Positions 46,206 through 54,839 of a stretch of DNA of 64,000 nucleotides are shown piece after piece. Made by a program: the position numbers and the translations under genes. How positions within the stretch are numbered: the stretch's first letter is position 1; each line of letters begins with the position of its first letter. Source of the stretch: JACCSI01 sp035575715 (GTDB lineage: Bacteria > Acidobacteriota > Vicinamibacteria > Vicinamibacterales > UBA2999); NCBI GenBank assembly GCA_035575715.1, contig DATLXN010000033.1:65281-129280 (forward strand), given 5' to 3'. The notes beneath the pieces are model-generated. The model did no database searches. It was not told the origin of the DNA and saw nothing but the letters and a program-made list of their open reading frames with translations.

Positions 46206-47692
46206 TGCCCAACGGGTGGCGCATCTGAATGAACCGTCGGGCGCACCGCACGTGTGGCAATCTCGCGCAGCATGCCTTCGAAGATCAACCCATGAAAGGG
46301 GAGCAGCGCGTACCAGTACAGCAGGCCTGGTAATCCGACCGGTTCGAACACGGCGGTCTGGTGGATCACCGCGCCGTCGGCAGCCGGCACGACCTCGAAT
46401 TCGAGCCACGCCCGCCCCGGTAATTTCATTTCTGCGGCGAGCCTGACGCGTCGTCCCGGTTCGAAGGCCTCCACCCGCCAGAAGTCGAGGGCGTCGCCAA
46501 CGGCAAGCGCACCGGGGTCGCGACGCCCACGACGCATCCCGACACCGCCCCACAGCAGGTCGATCGCGCCCCTGAGCCGCCACAACCAGGTGGCGTAGTA
46601 CCACCCGCGCGCGCCGCCAATCTCTGCGATGGGCGCGAAGGCCCGGGCAGAATCGAGCGGCACATGCCGTGACCGTGCATCGACCAAGCGGGTGCCGAAT
46701 CGGGCGTCGGCCGGCAGGTTCCACTCGCCGCCCGAGGAGCGGGCGTCCGACCACCGCGTCAGCGCGAAGGCGCGGTCCTCGTAGCGAATGGCGCGCGCGA
46801 TCGCGTCGGGCAGGCCGGCCGGCCTGATCGAGAACACCGAGAGCGCAACGGGATCGGTGACCACCGAGTTGTTTTTCAGCCCGGCAATCAATTCGCGTCC
46901 GACCCTGGCATAGACGGGGGTCACCAGTCCCAGCCATAGGCTCGACAAACGAGGGGTCAGAAACGGCACTGAGATCATCAACCGCTGCAAGCCGCGCTGC
47001 CGAGCGTATTGCCGCATCAAGTCGCCGTAGCTCGCCCGGTCGGCCCCACCGATTTCGAACGTGCGGCTGTCGCCGTGAGGCAGGTCCAGCGCGGCGGCAA
47101 GATAAGCAAGGACGTCGTCGATGCCGATCGGCTGCGCCAGGGTCGAGACCCATCGCGGGCAAATCATCACCGGCAGGCGCTCGACCAGTGCGCGGATCAA
47201 CTCGAACGACAGGCTGCCCGACCCGATGACGACCGACGCCCGAAACTCCACGACTGGTACGCCGCTTTCTCTCAGGATTTGGCCGGTCTCGAGCCGGCTC
47301 TTGAGATGGTTACTGAGCGCCGCGTCATCTGTCGCCAGACCGCCGAGGTAAACGATCCGTTTGACACCGGCCCGTTGCGCCGCGTCGCCAAAATTGCGGG
47401 CCGCAACGCGGTCCTTCTCGAGATAGTCGCCGTGTGCCCCCATCGAGTGCACGAGGTAATACGCGACATCGATACCGGCGAGGGCGCTGTCCAGCGAGGT
47501 GGGATCGAAGAGATCGCCTGCGACCACTTCAGTCGTCGAGGAGACACGTGCCGCCAGCGAGGCGGGGCGCCGCGCGAGACAGCGCAGTCGGACGCCCGCA
47601 GTTTCGAGCACGGGCACCAGCCGTCCCCCTATATAGCCGGTGGCGCCGGTGACCAGGACGGCCGGACGCGTGCTCGTGTGTTCCATCAACAT
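46202..47692 (-). CDS. SDR-family NAD(P)-binding protein with C-terminal DUF2867
   Basis: The 496-residue product has an N-terminal extended-SDR Rossmann domain (VLVTGATGYIGGRLVPVLE, DVAYYLVHSMG, RIVYLGGLATDDAALSNHLKSR). A C-terminal START-like DUF2867 domain (about 330-490, FWRVEAFEPGRRVRLAAEMKLPGRAWLEFEV) completes it. ATG 47692 and 47686 are near-adjacent start candidates; the frame is open to 47956 without a plausible start. Two-domain SDRs of this type are nucleoside-diphosphate-sugar-epimerase-like with unknown substrate. The AlkZ-like gene overlaps its stop. Confidence 0.85.
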   Translation of the reverse strand: MLMEHTSTRPAVLVTGATGYIGGRLVPVLETAGVRLRCLARRPASLAARVSSTTEVVAGDLFDPTSLDSALAGIDVAYYLVHSMGAHGDYLEKDRVAARNFGDAAQRAGVKRIVYLGGLATDDAALSNHLKSRLETGQILRESGVPVVEFRASVVIGSGSLSFELIRALVERLPVMICPRWVSTLAQPIGIDDVLAYLAAALDLPHGDSRTFEIGGADRASYGDLMRQYARQRGLQRLMISVPFLTPRLSSLWLGLVTPVYARVGRELIAGLKNNSVVTDPVALSVFSIRPAGLPDAIARAIRYEDRAFALTRWSDARSSGGEWNLPADARFGTRLVDARSRHVPLDSARAFAPIAEIGGARGWYYATWLWRLRGAIDLLWGGVGMRRGRRDPGALAVGDALDFWRVEAFEPGRRVRLAAEMKLPGRAWLEFEVVPAADGAVIHQTAVFEPVGLPGLLYWYALLPFHGLIFEGMLREIATRAVRPTVHSDAPPVGQ

Positions 47693-47754
47693 TCCGCGGT
47701 GTTTCGAAAACCGACTCCGACACCAGCGTATCGTGACCGGGATCTGGGCAACGC

Positions 47755-48807
47755 CTAGGCGCGTACCGCCCACCGCAACTTGGCAGCCGAAGCGCGGCGA
47801 TTCGAGAACGTCTCGTCCTTCGCGGAACGAATGACTTCTCTCGCGATATCCGAGTACACGCCGTCGCGAAGTCCCGCCTGAAACGCCTTCTTCACCCGGC
47901 GATCTTCGCCGGAATGAAAGGTCAGGATGGCGACGCGACCACCCCGGGCGAGACACCGCGGTAATGCGCGCAGCAACGTCTCGAGTGCCGAGAACTCGTC
48001 GTTAACCGCGATGCGTAGCGCCTGAAACGCGCGGCGCACCGACATCTTGACGTCGATCTTCGAGGCATCCGGCAGTGCGTCGTGGAGTCCGGTGCGAATC
48101 AAGCGTTCGCACGCGTTGGTCGTGACGACCTCGTGCTGCTTCAACAGCGATGCAATGATCTCGGCATGCGGCTCGTCGGCGTTGTCGACCAGCAGCGCGG
48201 CCAGCGACTCCTTGCTGAGACGCGCGATCAGATGCGATGCCGGTTCACCATGCGACGGATTCATCCGCATGTCGAGCGGTCCCGGCGATTTGTAGGTGAA
48301 GCCGCGGGCGGGATTGTCGACCTGCATCGATGACACGCCGAGGTCGGCAAGGACCATATGGACCGCGGCGAGCCCTTCCTGGGCAAGCACTGCCGGGAGG
48401 CCAGCGAAGTTGGCGCGGCGCGCGACGAAGGTGTCGGCAGCAAAGCCCGCCGCACGCAGTCGGGCTTCGGTCCGTGGCAACTCGACGGGATCGACATCCA
48501 ACCCGATCAGGCGTCCGCCGGGCTGCAGGCGTTCGAGGATTACTTGGGCGTGACCACCACCGCCCAGCGTGCAGTCAGCGGCAACCTCACCCGGTTTCGG
48601 CTGTAGGCAGTTGAGCACCTCATCGACCATGATCGGCCGGTGCGACCCGGCCGGTGTTTTACCGGCGGCTAAGACCTTCGCCACCGCCGCGGCGTAGCGC
48701 TCCGGGTTGAACTCTTTGTACTTGTCTTCAAAACGGCGCGGGTGCTTGCCGGGGTAGCGCGCACGGCGTTTGTGCATCGATGGCGCGTCAGGAGACTTGT
48801 CGGTCAC
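47755..48807 (-). CDS. rsmH: RsmH-like 16S rRNA (cytosine-N4)-methyltransferase with N-terminal extension
   Basis: The 350-residue protein contains the RsmH SAM-binding DCTLGGGGHAQVILERL. LADLGVSSMQVDNPARGF, PGPLDMRMNPSHG, VRRAFQALRIAVNDEF and ILTFHSGEDRRVKKAF are also present, so the fold and catalytic blocks are complete. About 60 residues rich in Arg/Lys precede the usual start of the family (HRPIMVDEVLNCL), an extension absent from dcw-cluster RsmH. No mraZ, ftsL or murE is adjacent. It may be a paralogue with another target. A damaged second copy lies at 49562-50173. Confidence 0.85.
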   Translation of the reverse strand: MTDKSPDAPSMHKRRARYPGKHPRRFEDKYKEFNPERYAAAVAKVLAAGKTPAGSHRPIMVDEVLNCLQPKPGEVAADCTLGGGGHAQVILERLQPGGRLIGLDVDPVELPRTEARLRAAGFAADTFVARRANFAGLPAVLAQEGLAAVHMVLADLGVSSMQVDNPARGFTYKSPGPLDMRMNPSHGEPASHLIARLSKESLAALLVDNADEPHAEIIASLLKQHEVVTTNACERLIRTGLHDALPDASKIDVKMSVRRAFQALRIAVNDEFSALETLLRALPRCLARGGRVAILTFHSGEDRRVKKAFQAGLRDGVYSDIAREVIRSAKDETFSNRRASAAKLRWAVRA

Positions 48808-48967
48808 GTTCTGCTCTGGTCATTGGAAGACTATTGGGTGCATTGCCAATGCTACAGGGTGACGACAAAGTGAATCTCCCCGCCGAAGCCATTGGACCAA
48901 CGCTGATGGACCCCACGGATCAGTAGGCCGAAAGTCGCGAGGGCCAGGCGAACATGACTGTTGTTTA

Positions 48968-49035
48968 TGTGTGGACGACAGCTAGCTAGCGCCCCATAAT
49001 CGGTATTCGCTCCAGCCGTAAGTCGTCCCCACACA
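48968..49035 (+). other. Long inverted repeat in the leader of the 49056 gene
   Basis: In the gene-free stretch 48808-49055, TGTGTGGACGAC (48968-48979) is the near-exact complement of GTCGTCCCCACACA (49022-49035); two bases are extra in the right arm. The arms enclose 42 bases including AGCTAGCTAGC. A smaller inverted repeat, ATTGG/CCAAT, lies at about 48831-48848. A folded leader RNA or protein-binding site is possible. GAGG stands five bases before the ATG at 49056. Confidence 0.35.
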
Positions 49036-49055
49036 CCATTTCCTTTTGAGGTCTT

Positions 49056-49508
49056 ATGTCTGATCCTCGCAACGTCGCGCACGCCAAGAAAGTCACCCAG
49101 GAGAAGAAGCATCAGGCCGCCGGTGATGAGCCGGCGGAAACGGTTGTCGCGCAGCCGGGTAAGAAGACCGCGGCGAAGAAGAAACGCGGTCCCGCCGGGG
49201 CAGCCACCGACCCCGGCGCCCCTACGGCAAACGAAACTCCCGTCCCGAATGAGACCTCCAATGCAAAACCGCCTGCCGATCTGGAAGGCACGTTGGCCGT
49301 ACTTGCGAAACTCAAGGATATGGAGTTTCATTCGCGCGCGAATCTCGAGCGACTCGCGGAACTGACGATGACCGTCGAGGACGAATTGAAGCAGAAGGAG
49401 ATGACCGGTCCTCTCAGCGAAGTGTTTTCCGCGCAGAACGCCTTTCAGACGAAGCTCACGGCACTGATTGACGCTTACAAGGCCGAGTGCGATCGCAGGC
49501 AGGGTTGA
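49056..49508 (+). CDS. Protein with lysine-rich tail and helical C-terminus, unknown function
   Basis: The 150-residue product has a disordered Lys/Ala/Pro-rich first half (AKKVTQEKKHQAAG, KKTAAKKKRG) and a predicted helical second half (LEGTLAVLAKLKDMEFHSRANLERLAEL). The first half resembles nucleic-acid-binding tails; the second could be a coiled coil. A GAGG ribosome binding site precedes it. It lies between the intact and broken rsmH copies. No family recognised. Confidence 0.65.
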   Translation: MSDPRNVAHAKKVTQEKKHQAAGDEPAETVVAQPGKKTAAKKKRGPAGAATDPGAPTANETPVPNETSNAKPPADLEGTLAVLAKLKDMEFHSRANLERLAELTMTVEDELKQKEMTGPLSEVFSAQNAFQTKLTALIDAYKAECDRRQG

Positions 49509-49561
49509 ATCAGGGCAGCTCGACCAGAGTGGGCACGTGCCGATTCTTCGCGAGGAGACGT

Positions 49562-50173
49562 CAACGGATCCTCGCTGAGGCGAGCGATCACCTGTGAGGC
49601 TGGCTAACCATGCGATGGGTTCATCCGCATGTCGAGTGGACCCGGCGCTTTGTAGGTGAAGCCGCGGGCCGGATTGTCGACTTGCATCGACGACACGCCG
49701 AGGTCAGCAAGCACGATGTCAGCCGCGGCGAGTCCCTCGCGCGCGAGCACCGCCGGTAGGCCGGCAAAGTTGGCGCGGTGGGCGACGAACGTGTCCGCAG
49801 CAAAGCCCGCAGTACGCAGACGGGCTTCAGTTCGTGGCAATTCGAAGGGATCGACATTCAGGCCGATCAGGCGTCCGCCCGGCTGCAGGTGTTCCAGGAT
49901 GACTTGCGCGTGACCACCACCGCCCAGCGTGCAGTCGACGGCGACCTCACCTGGTTTTGGTTGGAGGCAGTTGAGCACCTCATCGACCATGATCGGTCGG
50001 TGCGAGCCGGCCGGCGTCTTGCCGGCGGCGACGACCTTCTCCACGTCGGCGGGATAGCGCTCGGGGTTGAGCTCTTTGTACTTGTCTGCGAACCGGCGCG
50101 GGTTGTTACCGGGGTAGCGTGCCCGGCGTTTGTGCGGCGGCGCATCAGGTGGGTTACTGGGCACTTTTGACAT
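49562..50173 (-). pseudogene. Truncated second copy of the extended rsmH
   Basis: From ATG 50173 the frame encodes a close homologue of the N-terminal 190 residues of the gene at 47755: the same Arg-rich extension (HKRRARYPGNNPRRF), DCTLGGGGHAQVILEHL and LADLGVSSMQVDNPARGF. It meets a TAG at 49606-49604 where the intact copy has GAA. Recognisable sequence continues past it (VIARLSED against LIARLSKE) to about 49562 and then ends. All catalytic C-terminal blocks are lost. Many silent and some replacement differences show that the duplication is not recent. Confidence 0.85.
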
Positions 50174-50175
50174 GC

Positions 50176-50853
50176 TTAGTCGCGACACTCTTGACGCTGC
50201 GGGAGGATGTGCGTGGGCACGGTACCCGCCGTCACCTTTCGCCATTCGACGTTGAAGCTCCCGCGGTAGCCAAATAACGGTCCCCAGACGCGATTGTGTA
50301 CTCCGACAACGATCCGAAAGCACTGCGCGTCGTCGTCGTACCACTCGCGCACGTCGGCGACGCCGCTGCACAGCATGGGAAACCTGAACCCGATCATCCC
50401 CTCGTAAAATCGCTACGCACCGGAATGCAGGCAAAGACCGCCGCCCTGGTCGACCGATAGTTCGATATCAACGGCAAGATGCTGGTGTGATCCAAGATAG
50501 TCGACAATGCGTCGGCGAGCGTCGCTGTAGATCATGTAGGCATCAAAGCGGCGTGTGCGACGTGACTCGAAGGTTCGGATCCATGAGACGGTCTCGCGGC
50601 CAAACTGATCGACGAAAGCGTAGTTCTCGATTGTGAAGGGAATGTTGCGTCCTGTCTCCGGGAACATGATGCGCCGCCAGCTGCCCACGTGGAGGAACGG
50701 CTCAGTGTAGAACCTGCCCTTCCACACCTCGTCCATCACACCGGTGCCAATCGACGCGAGACCGTCGGCGCTTGAAAAGCCAAAGCGCCGCTGAATCTGT
50801 GGATGGAGCCGGTGAAAGTCGGCGCCGAGCACCCGCTCATAAATAGAAGTCAT
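50176..50853 (-). pseudogene. DUF4166 gene interrupted by an in-frame amber codon
   Basis: From ATG 50853 (MTSIYERVLGADFHRLHP) a DUF4166 frame runs to a TAG at 50415-50413 and continues in the same frame as RFYEGMIGFRFPMLCSGVAD and VWGPLFGYRGSF to 50176. The two parts together make one complete DUF4166 protein of about 225 codons. The TAG replaces what is probably CAG (Gln) in the family. It is coupled to the DoxX-like gene (stop/start overlap at 50850-50853). Confidence 0.8.
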
Positions 50854-51758
50854 ACGATCTCCAGACTTGGACGCCGCCGACAACGGGCGGCACTGGGAAT
50901 GCTTCCGAGGACAAGAAGATCAATGGCTGCGAGACAGGCGACCGCGAGGTTCAGCGCCGCCGGGTTGAACGCGGCCGCGAAATATTGCGGTGAATTGAGG
51001 CCGACAGCCGCTGTGGCCAGGATCATCGACCCAAGACAGACAAATACCGGCCATCGCCGGTGCCAGGCGATCAGTAGCACCGCCGCGAATGCGAGTTCCA
51101 GAATGCCGAGGACATACAGCGCAGTGCCTGCCACACCAGTCGAGACGCCAGCATCGAGAAGCATGGTGATCTCATCGACGTGTTGATGAAGCAGCTTGGG
51201 CACAACACCTTGATAGGCAAAGACGGCAACGAGCGCAACACGCGCGATGACGTGGATCAGGGTCTGTCGCATCGCCAGTTCGGGTTCGACACGCTCCTCG
51301 AGCCACAAGCGGAGACGATCGAAGCTCCAAGCAGTCGCCCAGCCGATCAGCGGGCGGAAGATGAATCGATCAAAGAGCGCACCGGGAGGGCCAAACCGTG
51401 TCTGGTAGTCATACCGCGTCAGGAATCGGATGCCTTGAGTCGTGGGTCCGTACTTCCAGTACCCGCTGCCGTCGCGAATGATCGAGAGCGCGTCACTGGA
51501 GCCAAACTTCAGAGCTGAGGAGCGGCTACCATCGGTCAAATCCCGTTCTCCGACGGTTTCACCCTCTCCGCTCACCTCGAGACCGAAAGCAATCCGCGTC
51601 GTGTATCGAAACCTTTGCGGCTCGGTGTCAGGCACTTTCGGCAGGTATTCGATCCGCGAGAAACGAAGATCCCATCTCTCGTGCAGGGCCGGCGTCTGCG
51701 TGTGAGCCCACAGCGCGTCCATCGGCGCTCGGATGACGATCTCGACGTAGACGCTCAT
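50850..51758 (-). CDS. SRPBCC-DoxX-like fusion membrane protein
   Basis: Residues 1-160 form a START/SRPBCC-like domain (MSVYVEIVIRAPMDALWAHTQ, WDLRFSRIEYLP). Residues 165-290 hold four membrane helices of the DoxX-like type (VIARVALVAVFAYQGVVPKLL, GTALYVLGILELAFAAVLLIAW). Fused SRPBCC-DoxX proteins accompany DUF4166 and DCC genes in many bacteria. The role may be in redox or lipid metabolism at the membrane, but it is not established. It is downstream of the TetR gene, with overlapping stop/start, and upstream of the broken DUF4166 gene. Confidence 0.82.
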   Translation of the reverse strand: MSVYVEIVIRAPMDALWAHTQTPALHERWDLRFSRIEYLPKVPDTEPQRFRYTTRIAFGLEVSGEGETVGERDLTDGSRSSALKFGSSDALSIIRDGSGYWKYGPTTQGIRFLTRYDYQTRFGPPGALFDRFIFRPLIGWATAWSFDRLRLWLEERVEPELAMRQTLIHVIARVALVAVFAYQGVVPKLLHQHVDEITMLLDAGVSTGVAGTALYVLGILELAFAAVLLIAWHRRWPVFVCLGSMILATAAVGLNSPQYFAAAFNPAALNLAVACLAAIDLLVLGSIPSAARCRRRPSLEIV

Positions 51759-52492
51759 CGTGGAGGCCCATCAAATTCAGGGGTCGGGCTGCCAAATAAA
51801 GCCTCACGAACGAGGGCGTCGAAGGAGAGCACGAACCGTCGCACCGCAGGAACTCGAAGCGCCAGCGACGCCGAGGGCAAGAGTTGTTCGGTCAGCGACA
51901 CGAGCGCACCGGTCGCGCGCTGCCCAGCGCTTTTGTCGAGTAGCCAGAACAGGAGGACCGCCAGGTGCAAGAGGTAGAGCAGGCGTCCGAGCGCTGCCGC
52001 TATCGGCTGTTTCGGGGCATCGCTGGATGCGACGACGGCCTGCTCGAAGACCTGTTGAACGCGAACCCGGGAGAACGCGGTGCTCGCCGAAAAGATACCT
52101 TCTTCAGGGTCACCGACCAGGACCGGAGTGAGCGCCCGGAGCGCCACTCGATGCGGCCTGAGGACTTGCAGGCTGGTGGTCAGGGCGAAGATAAATCGGT
52201 CGCGCCATCGCCCGATCGGCATGTCCGCAGCGCCACGCGCGTAGTCCGCCGACAGTTCGTCGTAAAGCGCGATGACGACGGCCTGTTTGCTCGGGAAGTA
52301 GCGATACAGGAGTCCCACACTGACGCCCGCTTCTTTGGCGATCTCGCGCAGGGTCGTCGCTTCGTAGCCGCGGGCTGCGATCAATTTCATCGCCGTCGCA
52401 TACAACCGATCCCTTGCCGCGGCACCCTGGAAGGTCGGTCCTGGCGGCCGGCCTCGCTTCCGTGGTTTGACATTTTCAGTGAACATGTTCAT
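51755..52492 (-). CDS. TetR/AcrR-family transcriptional regulator
   Basis: The 245-residue product has an Arg-rich N-terminus (PRKRGRPPGPTF) followed by the TetR DNA-binding domain (RDRLYATAMKLIAARGYEATTLREIAKEAGVSVGLLYRYFPSKQAVV). A helical ligand-binding domain follows. It is divergent from the DCC gene, only 12 bp away, and is probably the local repressor of both directions. The ATG at 52492 is within the palindrome TGAACATGTTCA; ATG 52486 is an alternative start. Confidence 0.9.
   Translation of the reverse strand: MNMFTENVKPRKRGRPPGPTFQGAAARDRLYATAMKLIAARGYEATTLREIAKEAGVSVGLLYRYFPSKQAVVIALYDELSADYARGAADMPIGRWRDRFIFALTTSLQVLRPHRVALRALTPVLVGDPEEGIFSASTAFSRVRVQQVFEQAVVASSDAPKQPIAAALGRLLYLLHLAVLLFWLLDKSAGQRATGALVSLTEQLLPSASLALRVPAVRRFVLSFDALVREALFGSPTPEFDGPPR
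52480..52491. promoter_or_regulatory. Candidate TetR operator (perfect 12-bp palindrome)
   Basis: TGAACATGTTCA is a perfect palindrome that overlaps the TetR start codon and borders an A+T-rich ATTATTATTAAAA stretch leading to the DCC gene. Its position between divergent genes suits autoregulation by the TetR protein. Confidence 0.5.
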
Positions 52493-52504
52493 TATTATTA
52501 AAAC

Positions 52505-52954
52505 ATGACTGGTTCACCGGCGCAACTGCGATTAGCTGGGGAAGGCGTTCACCTTGTTCTGTATGACGGGGTCTGCGGCCTGTGCAACCGCTTGCTCCAG
52601 TTCCTGCTCAAGCACGATCACCGCGCCGTTCTGGTTTTTGCGTCCCTGCAAAGCGACACCGGAAGGGCCATGGTCGAGCGGTCCGGCGGCAACGCTGACG
52701 AACTGACGTCGTTTTACGTGGTGACGAACTATCAAACCGATCGCGAACGGATCTTGAGCAAGAGCGACGCGGCCCTGTTCGTTGCGCGTGAACTGGGGTG
52801 GCCGTGGAAGGCGGCAAGCGGCCTGCGGGTCCTGCCGGCCGCGCTTCGGGACGCGGCCTATGCTCTGGTCGCCCGACACCGATATCGCGTGTTCGGCCGG
52901 TATGACCAATGTCTGCTGCCGCGTCCGGAGTACCGAGACCGATTCGTCGAGTGA
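52505..52954 (+). CDS. DCC-family thiol-disulfide oxidoreductase-like protein (DUF393)
   Basis: The 149-residue product carries the DCC motif YDGVCGLCNRLLQFLLKHD, with the CxxC pair that names the family. FASLQSDTGRAM, SDAALFVARELG and YRVFGRYDQCLLP match the remaining family blocks. It is a small thioredoxin-fold-like protein. It lies just across the TetR operator and 13 bp before the TIGR01777 gene, so the two are probably co-transcribed. Confidence 0.87.
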   Translation: MTGSPAQLRLAGEGVHLVLYDGVCGLCNRLLQFLLKHDHRAVLVFASLQSDTGRAMVERSGGNADELTSFYVVTNYQTDRERILSKSDAALFVARELGWPWKAASGLRVLPAALRDAAYALVARHRYRVFGRYDQCLLPRPEYRDRFVE

Positions 52955-52966
52955 ACAGGAGGCTGC

Positions 52967-53923
52967 GTGAAGGTGGTCATTCCAGGGGGATCCGGCCAGG
53001 TTGGGACGGCTCTTGCCCGGGCGTTTCACGGGGACGGCCACGCCGTGGTCGTCTTGAGCCGGCGTCCCGATGTTCGCCCGTGGCGCGTCGTTGCCTGGGA
53101 TGGCTCCACCCTCGGCAATTGGCAAAGCGAGATCGACGGCTGCGACGTCGTCATCAATCTGGCCGGCCGCAGCGTCAACTGCCGTTACACCGCCGCGAAT
53201 CGGGACGAGATCCTGCAATCACGGGTATTGTCGACGCGCGTTGTCGGACAGGCGATCGCGCGGGCATCCCCTCGGCCGCGGGTGTGGCTCCAAGCGAGCA
53301 CCGCCACGATCTATGCGCACCGATACGACAGCCCGAATGATGAACACTCGGGCATTCTCGGTGGCAACGAATTGACGGTACCGGACTCCTGGCAATTCAG
53401 CGTTGCCGTCGCGCGTGCGTGGGAGCGGGCCTTCGAAGAAGCCGTTACCGATGGCACGCGAAAGGTTGCGCTTCGGTCATCGCTGACTCTCAGCCCGGAC
53501 TCTGGAGGAGTCTTCGACACCCTCCTCGGGCTGGTGCGCCACGGTCTCGGCGGCCGTGCCGGTGACGGCCGGCAGTTCGTGTCGTGGATTCACGTTGAGG
53601 ACTTTATCGCAGCCGTGCGGTGGCTGATCGACCGCGACGACATCGAAGGAGTAGTGAACGTCACGGCGCCCAACCCACTGCCGAACGCCGAGTTCATGCG
53701 CATACTTCGGAGCACATCGGGGGTCCCCTTCGGCCTGCCGGCAAACCGCTGGATGCTCGAGATTGGTGCTGTCTTCATGCGCACGGAAACTGAACTGATT
53801 CTAAAGAGCCGACGCGTCGTACCCGGTCGATTGCTCGAGCAAGGATTCACGTTCAGCTACCCGGATTGGTCCGAAGCGGCACGCGATCTGTGCCATCAGT
53901 GGAAAGTCACGCGCGGCCTGTAA
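52967..53923 (+). CDS. TIGR01777-type SDR epimerase-like protein (YfcH family)
   Basis: The 318-residue product starts at GTG 52967 with VVIPGGSGQVGTALARAF, an extended-SDR nucleotide-binding motif. VINLAGRSVNCRYT, LQASTATIYAHR and FVSWIHVEDFIAAVRWLI are hallmarks of the YfcH/TIGR01777 family. The substrate is unknown. Genes for DUF4166, DoxX, DCC and TIGR01777 proteins occur together in other bacteria; here they flank one TetR gene. Confidence 0.87.
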   Translation: MKVVIPGGSGQVGTALARAFHGDGHAVVVLSRRPDVRPWRVVAWDGSTLGNWQSEIDGCDVVINLAGRSVNCRYTAANRDEILQSRVLSTRVVGQAIARASPRPRVWLQASTATIYAHRYDSPNDEHSGILGGNELTVPDSWQFSVAVARAWERAFEEAVTDGTRKVALRSSLTLSPDSGGVFDTLLGLVRHGLGGRAGDGRQFVSWIHVEDFIAAVRWLIDRDDIEGVVNVTAPNPLPNAEFMRILRSTSGVPFGLPANRWMLEIGAVFMRTETELILKSRRVVPGRLLEQGFTFSYPDWSEAARDLCHQWKVTRGL

Positions 53924-53961
53924 TCAGGCCGCGATGCGCAGACGCGCGCGACACCTCTGGC

Positions 53962-54807
53962 TTACTCCTGGCGCAGCGTCTGCATCGGATCGACGCGCGA
54001 CGCGCGCGACGCGGGAATCCACGAGGCGAGCAGGCAGGCGGCGATGATCACGATCAGGCCAGGCATACGCGACCGGATCAGTCACGTGCACGATCTCGCC
54101 AATCATCGCGCCGGCCTCCGTGGCCAGCACCACGGTGGCGAGCGTGGCGGCGAGTCCGGCGCCGCGAAGCAAACCGTAGAGCACCGGCCGCGTCGTCTGC
54201 GACAGCATCATCTGGGTCACCTGTTTCGACGACGCACCCAGTGCCATCCGCACGCCAATCTCCTTGTTGCGCTGCTCGACGAGGTACGACAGCACGCGGA
54301 ATAAGCCCGACACCGTGAACAGCGCGAGCGCACCAAGGATCAGCGCGACCCAGAATGCGATCTGGAGGACAACCGTTTCGAGTCTTGCCACCGTCTGCAT
54401 GGGAAGAACTCCGCCACCTGACCGCACCGTGAGATCCGGCTCGAGCCGGAACGTCTCGCCGACGCCATCGCCATTCGGCCAGAGGGCATGCGCGGCCGAC
54501 TCCGAGACAATGACCACGGAATGAATCGGGCGGACGCGATCGCGCTGCGAAGAAAGATCGCCGCGCAGATCAACAGCAGTGCCGAGGCGAACACCTGCAC
54601 GCCGATCAGGGCGTTACGCGCGCGTCCGGGCCGCGCGTCTTTCACTAGCTCGCCGCGCAGTGTGCGCACCGGCTCGATCCGCGTCGCCTGCAGCGCCGGC
54701 ATCAGCGGACGTACGCGCGAGCAGCCGCGCAGCACGGTGCGCCCAAGGAGGAACGCGCACGTCGCGCCCGCGACGCTGGCCGGCGACGCCAGCGCCCACC
54801 CCCACAC
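53962..54807 (-). pseudogene. ADOP-type permease remnant
   Basis: Pieces of an ADOP permease are readable on the minus strand: MPALQATRIEPVRTLRG and ALIGVQVFASALLLICAAIF near 54600-54720. Further on, in another frame, VIVSESAAHALWPNGDGVG (near 54500) and FTVSGLFRVLSYLVEQRNKEIG with GVRMALGASSKQVTQMMLSQ appear. The family-typical C-terminus ASWIPASRASRVDPMQTLRQE appears in a third frame, ending at the TAA at 53964-53962. The start of the gene and most of the second periplasmic domain are gone, and at least two frameshifts exist. Confidence 0.8.
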
Positions 54808-54839
54808 CGGTCCAGGACATTGTCAACGAGGACTCATCA

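Noticed and set aside
50413..50415. Pyrrolysine at the DUF4166 amber codon
   Set aside because: No pylTSBCD genes or PYLIS context seen; nonsense mutation is simpler.
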